Assembly (NCBI GenBank): GCA_044343155.1
Contig: JAVZSS010000032.1
Location: 1-6,089 of the forward strand
Origin: SpSt-28 sp044343155
Lineage (GTDB): Archaea; Aenigmatarchaeota; Aenigmatarchaeia; CG10238-14; SpSt-28
DNA length: 6,089 nucleotides
Reading direction: 5' to 3'
This document shows positions 1 to 4,819 of this stretch, in pieces; position 1 is the stretch's first letter; every line of letters starts with the position of its first letter. Made by a program: the position numbers and the translations under genes. Below the pieces are notes generated by a model. That model made no database searches, was not told where the DNA came from, and saw only the letters and a list, made by a program, of their open reading frames with translations.

Positions 1-1
1 T

Positions 2-961
2 GATACAAGAAATAAAAATGTTATAGAAGAAGTTTTTGGAAATGCTTCTAAGGCACTACCTTTGTTAAAAAAAGGAAAGATTTTTTTAATTGATGAAGTT
101 GATGGTATAGCTGGTAGAGAAGATGCAGGAGGAATTCAAGCTATTGTTAATTTAATTAAAGAAAGTAAGTATCCAATAGTTTTGACAGCAAACGATGTTT
201 ATGATCCAAAATTAAGAGTTTTGAGGGAATATTGCGATTTAATAGAGTTAAAGCCTTTGAGTGTTTTTGATATAGAAAAAAAGTTAAAAGAGATTTGTGA
301 AAAAGAAAAAATTGAGTTTGAAAAAGAAGTTCTTAATGCCATAGCTAAAAGAAGCGAGGGGGATCTTAGAGCTGCGATAAATGATTTAGAGACCATATCA
401 AGAGGAAAGAAAAAAATTACTATTAAAGATTTGGAAATACTTGGATATAGAGAAAGGGAAAGAGAAATGTTTGAGGCATTAAAAATATTGTTTAAAACTA
501 CTTCTATAACAGGAGCAAGAATGAGTATAGCTAATGTTGATTTAGAGCCAGATACAATATTTTGGTGGATTGAAGAAAATATTCCAAATGAATATGAAAA
601 AATAGAAGAAATAAGTTTAGCTATTGAAAATTTAGCTAAGGCAGATTTGTTTAGAAGTAGAATAATTAATCGAAATTACTGGAAGTTATTAAAATATTAT
701 ACAGACTTAATGACAGTTGGCGTTTCTATGGCTAAAAAAGAAGTTTATAGAAAATTTACTAAATATCAATTTCCTTCTAAGTTAAGATATTTAGCTATGA
801 GTAAAGAAATTAGAGAAGAAGAAAGAGTTTTTCTTAAAAATCTTTCTAAACATCTAAACTGTTCAACAAAAAAGATAAAAAAAGAGTTTTTACCTTTCTT
901 TCAAGTTTTTGAAAGAGATTTGAAATTTAAAGATTTTATTCAAAAATTTAAATTAGAATAA
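2..961 (+). CDS. rfcL: Replication factor C large subunit (clamp loader), 5'-truncated
   Basis: This is the C-terminal 319 residues of the archaeal clamp-loader large subunit, which with the small subunits opens the PCNA ring and loads it on primed DNA using ATP. The reading frame is open to the left window edge, so the N-terminus with the Walker A loop lies outside. Visible in order are the Walker B motif IFLIDEVDG (about residues 27-35 of the fragment), a sensor 1-like LTAND (61-65), the LREYCDLIELKPL segment, a sensor 2-like GDLRAAINDLE (120-130), and the RfcL-type IPNEY helix region followed by the helical collar domain. If about 75-100 residues are missing, the whole protein is near 400 residues, on the short side for the family. 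The extreme C-terminus is basic and hydrophobic but shows no clear PCNA-interacting motif (Q-x-x-L-x-x-F-F type). The adenosine kinase gene follows after 5 nt, so they are probably co-transcribed. The family assignment is secure. Confidence 0.95.
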   Translation, partial: DTRNKNVIEEVFGNASKALPLLKKGKIFLIDEVDGIAGREDAGGIQAIVNLIKESKYPIVLTANDVYDPKLRVLREYCDLIELKPLSVFDIEKKLKEICEKEKIEFEKEVLNAIAKRSEGDLRAAINDLETISRGKKKITIKDLEILGYREREREMFEALKILFKTTSITGARMSIANVDLEPDTIFWWIEENIPNEYEKIEEISLAIENLAKADLFRSRIINRNYWKLLKYYTDLMTVGVSMAKKEVYRKFTKYQFPSKLRYLAMSKEIREEERVFLKNLSKHLNCSTKKIKKEFLPFFQVFERDLKFKDFIQKFKLE

Positions 962-966
962 TATTT

Positions 967-1449
967 ATGGAGATTAAAGTTGTTAGTGTAAAAATACCAG
1001 AAGGAGCTAACATAATTTTAGGGAGGTCCCATTTTATAAAAACAGTTGAAGATGTTCATGAACTGCTAGTAAATTGTGTTCCAAATATAAAGTTTGGAAT
1101 TGCTTTTAATGAAGCTTCTGGCAAATGCTTAATTAGACATAGTGGAAATGACGAAGAATTGGAAAAAGAAGCAATTAAAGTTGCCCAAGAAATTGGTGCT
1201 GGTCATATTTTTGTAATTTTTATTAGAAATGCTTACCCGATAAATATTTTACCAAGATTAAAAGATGTTCCAGAGATTGTTGAAATTTTAGCTGCTACAG
1301 CAAATCCTTTACAAATTGTTGTTGTAGAAACTGAGCAAGGAAGAGGAATTTTAGGAGTTATAGATGGTTTTTCTCCTAAAGGAATAGAAAATCAGGAAGA
1401 TGTTAAAGAAAGAAAAGAGTTTTTGAGAAAAATAGGCTATAAACTTTAA
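967..1449 (+). CDS. Adenosine-specific kinase (DUF355 family)
   Basis: This 160-residue protein covers the full usual length of the small cytosolic family known as adenosine-specific kinase (Pfam Adenosine_kin, formerly DUF355), found in many archaea and some bacteria. Conserved blocks visible here are FGIAFNEASGKCLIRHSGND (residues 43-62), FIRNAYPIN (85-93), ATANPLQIVVVETEQGRGIL (110-129), GVIDGFSP (130-137) and the C-terminal RKEFLRKIGYK. The kinase name in this family rests on structural and ligand work on a few members, so the exact physiological reaction is less certain than the family membership. The ATG at 967 starts 5 nt after rfcL and has no Shine-Dalgarno, as expected for an internal archaeal operon gene with tight spacing. 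The sequence just past the stop is T-rich and could terminate transcription. That same tract encodes the Lys-rich tail of the convergent small ORF. Confidence 0.92.
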   Translation: MEIKVVSVKIPEGANIILGRSHFIKTVEDVHELLVNCVPNIKFGIAFNEASGKCLIRHSGNDEELEKEAIKVAQEIGAGHIFVIFIRNAYPINILPRLKDVPEIVEILAATANPLQIVVVETEQGRGILGVIDGFSPKGIENQEDVKERKEFLRKIGYKL

Positions 1450-1580
1450 ACCTTTTTCTTTTTAATTTTTATTTCTTTTTCATTTAAAGGAATTAGTTCT
1501 CTTTCTAAATTTTTAACATCTAAGTTTGGAAATTTTTTCTTAAGTTCTTTTAGCTTCTCTTTTATAATTTTTTCTCTCAT
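1446..1580 (-). CDS. Small Lys-rich hypothetical protein (44 aa)
   Basis: A 44-codon ORF runs from an ATG at 1580 to a TAA at 1446-1448 on the minus strand. It begins MREKIIKEKLKELKKKFP, continues with a short NLDVKNLERELIPL segment and ends in a run of Lys and Ile. I do not recognise the family. The protein is predicted to be a basic helix, too short for a folded enzyme. In favour of a real gene, it fills an otherwise empty gap, its start lies 41 nt from a divergent tRNA gene in the same way as the DUF763 gene at the other tRNA-Gly, and its stop overlaps the kinase stop. Against it, its Lys-rich tail is simply the complement of a T-rich tract that may be the terminator of the kinase transcript, and no Shine-Dalgarno is present. 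Confidence 0.45.
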   Translation of the reverse strand: MREKIIKEKLKELKKKFPNLDVKNLERELIPLNEKEIKIKKKKV

Positions 1581-1607
1581 TATAAATTTTAATTTTTGAA
1601 AATATCA

Positions 1608-1694
1608 AATAATTAACATATGCGCCAGTCGTCTAGCCTGGTAGGACACGAGCCTTCCAAGCTCGGAGCCCGGGTTCAAATCCCGGCTGGCGCA
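1608..1694 (+). repeat. Inverted repeat copy 1: tRNA-Gly(UCC) plus 14 nt of 5' flank
   Basis: The 87 nt here match the reverse complement of 4718-4804 at 85 positions. The repeat comprises the 14-nt leader AATAATTAACATAT and the whole tRNA. The two mismatches are tRNA positions 32 and 34. Similarity stops at once on the 3' side and is lost upstream of the 14-nt leader. Both copies are divergent from a protein gene whose first codons are ATG AGA G. Confidence 0.93.
1622..1694 (+). tRNA. tRNA-Gly (anticodon UCC)
   Basis: A complete 73-nt cloverleaf can be drawn by hand. The acceptor is GCGCCAG with CTGGCGC. The D stem is GTCT with GGAC, including one T-G wobble. The anticodon stem is CGAGC with GCTCG around the loop CTTCCAA, giving anticodon TCC at 1656-1658. 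The variable loop is 4 nt. The T stem is CCGGG with CCCGG around TTCAAAT, and the discriminator base is A. No CCA is encoded, as usual in archaea, and no intron is present. The stems are nearly all G+C against a very AT-rich background. C32 precedes U33. A TTTT stretch shortly after the 3' end could serve as terminator. Confidence 0.97.
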
Positions 1695-1758
1695 AAAAAT
1701 TTTATTATTTAAGATGTTTAAAACCAAAAATGGCATAATTTTAAAGTAAAGTATAAGC

Positions 1759-1766
1759 TTTTATAT
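1759..1766 (+). promoter_or_regulatory. TATA-like box for the membrane protein gene
   Basis: TTTTATAT is centred about 24 nt upstream of the ATG at 1786 and only 8 nt upstream of the ATG at 1771. Archaeal TATA boxes normally lie about 25 nt upstream of the transcription start, so this spacing supports a leaderless transcript beginning at 1786. Confidence 0.5.
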
Positions 1767-1785
1767 TCTGATGGAATATTTAAAT

Positions 1786-2655
1786 ATGACATCAAAGAAG
1801 ATCTTAAAAAAACTTACTACTTTTCTTGTAATTATGTTTTTACCTGTTTTTAATATATCTCTTGCTGAGGATGGTATTCTTCCATGGGTACATACTATAG
1901 GTGCTTGGTGGCTTTTCTTTTTCGTAATAGGTATAGCATTTATATTTGCTAGTTTGATTTTCGGAAGAATTAGTGCTAGGTTAAGAAAATACCTCTGTAT
2001 AATAGGCTTAGTGATTATTCTTATCGGAACGTTTGGAGCAAAAGCAGTTTATTTAATCCCTTTCTTGGGTGGAGAGAAAACAAACTTTTATACTCGTTGT
2101 GAAGGTGTAAGTAAAAACAGTATAATAGAAACGATAAGTTGTATATTTGTTGGATATGCTCCCACAGGTTTTGAGTTATATACTCTAGGTACTTTTATAA
2201 TATTTGGGGTTATTGCACCTTTAGGTATATTAATAGCATTATTTTATGAAGTAACGAGGGATATTTTTACTAGTTCAGGAGTTAGAAATGTTGTAGCTTT
2301 TCTTTCGGCACTAATAGCTTTTAGGACTTTATTAGCATCAATGTTCCTCGAGCTTTTAAATTATGGTTTTGCAGGATTAGGTATTATGCTGATAAATTAT
2401 CTCTTTTTTATGATAATATTTAGGGTTATGCAAAGAACATGGGCTGGCTCAATGGTTATTGAGGAAATCCTTGATTATACTACTTATAATAGAATTGCTG
2501 ACTTAACTGCAGAATTAAGAAGGATAAATGAAACTTTAACTGTTTTATCGCCCGGTACCCCAGAATATAGGTACTTTTCGAAAAGAAAAGAGGACTTAGA
2601 AAAAGAATTAAAAGACCTAGAAAAAAAAGTTAGAGGAGTTCCAGCAGCATCATAA
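1786..2655 (+). CDS. Multi-pass membrane protein with signal peptide and C-terminal coiled coil (hypothetical)
   Basis: This 289-residue protein is not one I recognise. It opens with a typical signal peptide: basic TSKKILKK, hydrophobic core at about 11-25, likely cleavage after SLA at 27. Five hydrophobic segments follow at about 41-60, 69-93, 131-155, 169-191 and 195-214. The loop between the second and third contains Cys105 and Cys119, candidates for an extracytoplasmic disulfide. The C-terminal 60 residues (about 230-283) are soluble, charged and predicted to form a helical hairpin or coiled coil (TAELRRIN to KELKDLEKKV) broken by a PGTPEY turn. The start at 1786 is preferred over the in-frame ATG at 1771 because of the upstream TATA-like box and because it gives a cleaner signal peptide. 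Tandem TAA TAG stops end the gene. It stands alone on this strand. A structural or channel-like role in the envelope is possible but nothing here proves it. Confidence 0.85.
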   Translation: MTSKKILKKLTTFLVIMFLPVFNISLAEDGILPWVHTIGAWWLFFFVIGIAFIFASLIFGRISARLRKYLCIIGLVIILIGTFGAKAVYLIPFLGGEKTNFYTRCEGVSKNSIIETISCIFVGYAPTGFELYTLGTFIIFGVIAPLGILIALFYEVTRDIFTSSGVRNVVAFLSALIAFRTLLASMFLELLNYGFAGLGIMLINYLFFMIIFRVMQRTWAGSMVIEEILDYTTYNRIADLTAELRRINETLTVLSPGTPEYRYFSKRKEDLEKELKDLEKKVRGVPAAS

Positions 2656-2899
2656 TAGTGAATGAGAAACCTATGTATGAGCTACTTTTCAAATAGTAGA
2701 GAACTACTATAGAAAAAAACATCAGCTGATAGATTTTAATTAGCTTTCTTTTATTATAATCTGCTTGTCATATAAACTCGTTAAATGAAGAGGATATAAC
2801 GAAATTAATGAATATCCTTTAAAAATTGTATAGAATAAAAAATGGTTTAATTTAGAGGGGATGATTGACAAAGATATATTTTGTTTCTACAATTACCTT
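2656..2899. other. Non-coding gap with several inverted repeats
   Basis: This 244-nt AT-rich gap has no convincing ORF. It contains a perfect 7-bp hairpin with a 4-nt loop (ATAGTAG at 2693-2699, CTACTAT at 2704-2710), a 10-bp palindrome ATCAGCTGAT (2721-2730), and two mutually exclusive stems: TCGTTA/TAACGA (2778-2783 with 2797-2802) and a 9-pair stem with one G-T (2789-2797 with 2812-2820). On the minus strand the A-run at 2713-2719 becomes a T-run that could end transcripts reading out of tRNA-Leu. A small RNA is possible, but the sequence matches no family I know. Confidence 0.35.
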
Positions 2900-3020
2900 T
2901 GCCGGGGGTGGGATTTGAACCCACGAAGGGACTAACCCAGCAGGTTTCTTATCATCATTTCAAAGCTCAAGTAAACCCGCCTTGAGCCTGCCGCCATTGA
3001 CCAGGCTAGGCGACCCCGGC
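2900..3020 (-). tRNA. tRNA-Leu (anticodon CAA) with intron
   Basis: The gene spans 121 nt, leaving 86 nt after removal of a 35-nt intron, a normal length for a class II leucine tRNA. The acceptor is GCCGGGG with CCCCGGC. The D stem is GCC with GGC, with the Leu-like loop AGCCTGGTCAA. The anticodon stem is GCAGG (2987-2991) with CCTGC (2940-2944). C32 T33 and the anticodon CAA (2982-2984) are followed by G37. The variable arm has a short GGG/CCC stem (GGGTTAGTCCC). The T stem is GTGGG with CCCAC around TTCAAAT, and the discriminator base is A. No CCA is encoded. It lies 40 nt downstream of the coiled-coil protein gene on the same strand, so read-through from that gene is possible, although TATA-like sequence occurs at about 3028-3044. 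Confidence 0.93.
2946..2980 (-). other. tRNA-Leu intron (35 nt, canonical 37/38 position)
   Basis: The 35 nt lie between G37 (2981) and A38 (2945), the usual archaeal site cut by the splicing endonuclease at a bulge-helix-bulge. A relaxed version can be drawn: C32 T33 C34 A35 opposite TAAG (2948-2951), with three pairs and one C-A mismatch, flanked by 3-nt bulges A36 G37 G and A A A38. Competing folds are stronger: GCTCAAG (2981-2987) pairs perfectly with CTTGAGC (2965-2971), and GCGGGTTT (2973-2980) pairs with AAACCTGC (2940-2947) with one G-T. The exact splice points are therefore inferred from tRNA anatomy. Confidence 0.75.
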
Positions 3021-3060
3021 ACAAAGTTATATAAAATAAATAAAAGTAAAAAACTTAAAT

Positions 3061-3588
3061 TTAGGTTTTTTCTAATTCGTTTTTAAGATTTTCTATTTGG
3101 GCTTTTAGAGATGATATAGTAGATTGAACAGTAAATAATTCTTCCATAGTTTCTGTAGGACCAAAAGTAAAGCCTATTGGTTTAACTAAATATTTTTCTA
3201 GCTCACTAATTTTCTCATTCATTTTTTCTATAGTTTTTGATAGTGAAGATAAGCTTTCCATTCTAACTTTTTCTAACTGTTCTATAGCAACTATTGTATT
3301 TTTAAGAGTTATTAGATAGGTCTTAAGTTGCATTAAAGATGATACTAAATTCTTGTATTTGTCTAATTTTATAAATAAAGGTGCACTTACTTCTTCAACC
3401 TCTTTTTCTATATTTACCTTTTCTTGAGTTTCTTTTTGTAAGTTTTCTTCAATTATTTTATCTTTACTAGATTGTTGATTAATTTCTTTTTGTTGTGGCA
3501 ATATTGGTTGATTGCCTTTTATCTTCATTTCTATTTCTTTAAGTTTTTTTTCTAAGTCGTCTTCTTTTTTTTCTTTTTTTAGAAACAT
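3061..3588 (-). CDS. Coiled-coil protein of unknown function (175 aa)
   Basis: The 175-residue product has no signal peptide or membrane segment. Residues 1-66 are highly charged and Gln-rich, with a helical start (KKEDDLEKKLKEIEMKIK) and then a low-complexity, probably disordered stretch. From about 70 a hydrophobic-patterned region begins with APLFIKLDKYKNLV and runs to about 134 with heptad-like spacing. A turn containing KPIGFTFGPTE (136-146) leads to a second helix at 149-173. The layout suggests a helical hairpin or oligomeric coiled coil used as a scaffold or adaptor. The APLFIKLDKY block looks like the conserved core and resembles uncharacterised proteins I associate with small-genome archaea, but this is weak recollection. 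The start at 3588 fits a TATA-like box about 23 nt upstream and implies a leaderless mRNA. tRNA-Leu follows 40 nt downstream on the same strand. Confidence 0.85.
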   Translation of the reverse strand: MFLKKEKKEDDLEKKLKEIEMKIKGNQPILPQQKEINQQSSKDKIIEENLQKETQEKVNIEKEVEEVSAPLFIKLDKYKNLVSSLMQLKTYLITLKNTIVAIEQLEKVRMESLSSLSKTIEKMNEKISELEKYLVKPIGFTFGPTETMEELFTVQSTISSLKAQIENLKNELEKT

Positions 3589-3606
3589 AATTTTATTTAG
3601 AATGCC

Positions 3607-3615
3607 ATATTTAAA
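3607..3615. promoter_or_regulatory. TATA-like box upstream of the coiled-coil gene, possibly bidirectional
   Basis: On the minus strand the box reads TTTAAATAT, centred about 23 nt from the ATG at 3588, suitable for leaderless transcription. The near-palindromic sequence is also centred 28 nt upstream of the plus-strand ATG at 3639, so it could in principle drive both directions. Confidence 0.45.
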
Positions 3616-3638
3616 ACTAAAAATTTTTAACTTTTTAG

Positions 3639-3797
3639 ATGTACCTTTATAGATTCTTTCCTATAGATGTGGAAAAACTGAATAGTAAAAAAGAAATTTC
3701 TCAGATTTTTTACATATCACTTCTTACTATCATGAAGTTGGTAAATTTTCAAATAATTAAAGGAAGACAAAAGTTATTGTTAGTTGCTTTTGTTTGA
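3639..3797 (+). CDS. Doubtful small ORF (52 aa)
   Basis: An ATG at 3639 opens 52 codons ending in TGA at 3795-3797. The product starts MYLYRFFPIDVEKLN and its middle and C-terminal parts are rich in Ile, Leu, Val and Phe. A TATA-like sequence sits 28 nt upstream, the right distance for a leaderless start. There is no Shine-Dalgarno and no recognised family, and an ORF of this length can arise by chance in AT-rich DNA. It is listed only as a candidate. Confidence 0.2.
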   Translation: MYLYRFFPIDVEKLNSKKEISQIFYISLLTIMKLVNFQIIKGRQKLLLVAFV

Positions 3798-3930
3798 ATA
3801 TATGCTTTATTAAGTTAGTTTAATTTAATGATTTTGAATAGATTAAAAAGAGGAATTTAAACAATTAAATAGTGGTATTATTTAGCTATAGACTAAAGTA
3901 GAAAATATAGGTTGTTTAATTTAGTAATTT

Positions 3931-3936
3931 GGGAGG
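3931..3936 (+). promoter_or_regulatory. Strong Shine-Dalgarno of the hydrolase gene
   Basis: GGGAGG lies 6 nt before the ATG at 3943, an ideal match to the 3' end of 16S rRNA. It fixes the start codon. No other gene in the window has a comparable site. Confidence 0.8.
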
Positions 3937-3942
3937 ATTTGA

Positions 3943-4647
3943 ATGAAAGTGGAAAGAGAAATTATAAAAATTGAGAAATATTTTGGAAAGATTTATTGTA
4001 CTATTTTAATACCTAAAAAATTTAACAAAAAATGTGTTATTTTTTCATATGGAATAATTGGTCAAAGGCCAGATTCTTCCAATCCGTTGATCTATAAGTT
4101 ATTAGAATTGGGCTTTGCTTGCGCGCTATATGACTATGAGGGATGTTATAATAGTTATGGTTCTTTTTCGTTTTATAAAGGTCTATTAAGTCTTAAAAAA
4201 ATTTTAAGAAATTTAGAAAAAATGTTCGATGAAATAATTTTGGTGGGAATAAGCTATGGTTCACTTTTAAATTTACATGTTTTAGAATTTAAAAAAGTTT
4301 ATAAGATTGTTTGCATTTCTACACCAATTAAAATTTCAACTTTAAAAAAACACTTACAAAGTGTTATAAGAAAGATGAGAAGATATCCTACTTTTAGGAT
4401 TTCTAAAAATCCATTAGAGAGATTAGAACTACTAGATTTAAACTATCAACCTCAACTAGAATTCAAAGATATTCTCTTTATTCATGGTAAATACGATAAT
4501 TTAACTAAGCTGTCGGAGCTAAAAAAGTTTATTAAAAAATTTAAGTTGAAATTAGACGTAATGATAATTCCGGCAGGACATGTAGGATTTTGGATATTTA
4601 ACAATCAAAAAATTCTAAACAAAGTAATTAAATTTTTACTTTACTGA
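3943..4647 (+). CDS. Alpha/beta hydrolase family protein (234 aa)
   Basis: The protein has the order of motifs of an alpha/beta-hydrolase fold enzyme. A strand with the turn VIFSYGIIGQRPDSSNP (32-48) is in the oxyanion-hole position. ALYDYEGCYNSYGSF (61-75) corresponds to the family's D-x-R-G-x-G-x-S block. The nucleophile elbow GISYGS (102-107) carries Ser104. HGKYDN (181-186) supplies the probable acid Asp185, and GHVGF (212-216) the catalytic His213. No signal peptide or lid domain is evident, so it is a compact cytosolic hydrolase, most likely a serine esterase or peptidase-like enzyme. The substrate cannot be read from the sequence. It stands alone between a 354-nt gap and the convergent tRNA-Gly(CCC). 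A strong Shine-Dalgarno implies a leadered transcript. Confidence 0.88.
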   Translation: MKVEREIIKIEKYFGKIYCTILIPKKFNKKCVIFSYGIIGQRPDSSNPLIYKLLELGFACALYDYEGCYNSYGSFSFYKGLLSLKKILRNLEKMFDEIILVGISYGSLLNLHVLEFKKVYKIVCISTPIKISTLKKHLQSVIRKMRRYPTFRISKNPLERLELLDLNYQPQLEFKDILFIHGKYDNLTKLSELKKFIKKFKLKLDVMIIPAGHVGFWIFNNQKILNKVIKFLLY

Positions 4648-4650
4648 AAG

Positions 4651-4657
4651 TTTTTTT
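4651..4657 (+). terminator. Oligo-T terminator after the hydrolase gene
   Basis: Seven consecutive T residues begin 4 nt after the hydrolase stop codon. Archaeal RNA polymerase commonly stops at such runs, and the next gene on this strand starts 160 nt further on. Confidence 0.5.
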
Positions 4658-4679
4658 ACTAGCACAAGATAACTCAAGT

Positions 4680-4710
4680 CACAATTTACTAAAAATTATT
4701 TTGAATTGTG
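4680..4710. repeat. Inverted repeat between hydrolase and tRNA-Gly(CCC)
   Basis: CACAATT (4680-4686) and AATTGTG (4704-4710) form a perfect 7-bp stem around a 17-nt AT-rich loop. It lies between two convergent genes, so it may help end transcripts of either one. An accidental origin in AT-rich DNA is also possible. Confidence 0.35.
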
Positions 4711-4717
4711 TGTTAAG

Positions 4718-4790
4718 TGCGCCAGCCGGGATTTGAACCCGGGCTCCGAGCTTGGGAAGCTCGTGTCCTACCAGGCTAGACGACTGGCGC
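4718..4790 (-). tRNA. tRNA-Gly (anticodon CCC)
   Basis: The 73-nt cloverleaf equals that of tRNA-Gly(UCC) at 1622-1694 except at two loop bases. The anticodon stem CGAGC with GCTCG encloses TTCCCAA, giving anticodon CCC at 4754-4756 and U at position 32. Acceptor, D stem, T stem and discriminator A are identical to the other copy. No intron or CCA is encoded. It faces away from the DUF763 gene, which starts 29 nt from its 5' end. Confidence 0.97.
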
Positions 4791-4804
4791 ATATGTTAAT
4801 TATT
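4718..4804 (-). repeat. Inverted repeat copy 2: tRNA-Gly(CCC) plus 14 nt of 5' flank
   Basis: This copy matches 1608-1694 in inverted orientation at 85 of 87 positions, about 3.0 kb away. The shared leader covers 4791-4804 and includes the ATG at 4793 that could be mistaken for the start of the DUF763 gene. The 3' flanks differ completely. Confidence 0.93.
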
Positions 4805-4819
4805 AATAAAAATAATTTT

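Larger units (their letters stand above)
3589..3942. other. 354-nt intergenic region between divergent genes
   Basis: This AT-rich region separates the coiled-coil gene (-) from the hydrolase gene (+). It holds the TATA-like box at 3607-3615, one doubtful small ORF at 3639-3797, and near the right end a TATA-like AAAATATA (3902-3909) about 25 nt before the Shine-Dalgarno of the hydrolase. I see no RNA gene or strong repeat in the rest. Confidence 0.6.

Noticed and set aside
199..396. Minus-strand open frame of 65 codons inside rfcL
   Set aside because: It is antisense to a well-conserved part of rfcL, between Walker B and sensor 2, and has no gene-like features of its own.
1771..1785. Upstream ATG of the membrane protein gene
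   Set aside because: It lies only 8 nt from the TATA-like box and adds five residues ahead of an already complete signal peptide. The ATG at 1786 has the right spacing.
2635..2722. Minus-strand 30-codon hydrophobic frame starting at 2722
   Set aside because: It runs antisense into the 3' end of the membrane protein gene, is very short and has no initiation signal.
2946..2980. C/D-box guide RNA inside the tRNA-Leu intron, suggested by ATGATGA on the minus strand at 2952-2958
   Set aside because: The 35-nt intron has no box D (CTGA) and is too short for the C, D', C' and D layout. The box C match alone is not enough.
1730..3610. ATGGCAT shared by the regions upstream of the membrane and coiled-coil genes
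   Set aside because: Seven bases at different distances and orientations relative to the start codons are not enough to claim an operator.
1608..4804. Integrated mobile element with tRNA attachment sites
   Set aside because: No integrase, transposase or partial 3' tRNA repeat is present. Both repeats are complete tRNAs and inverted, not direct repeats as integration would leave.
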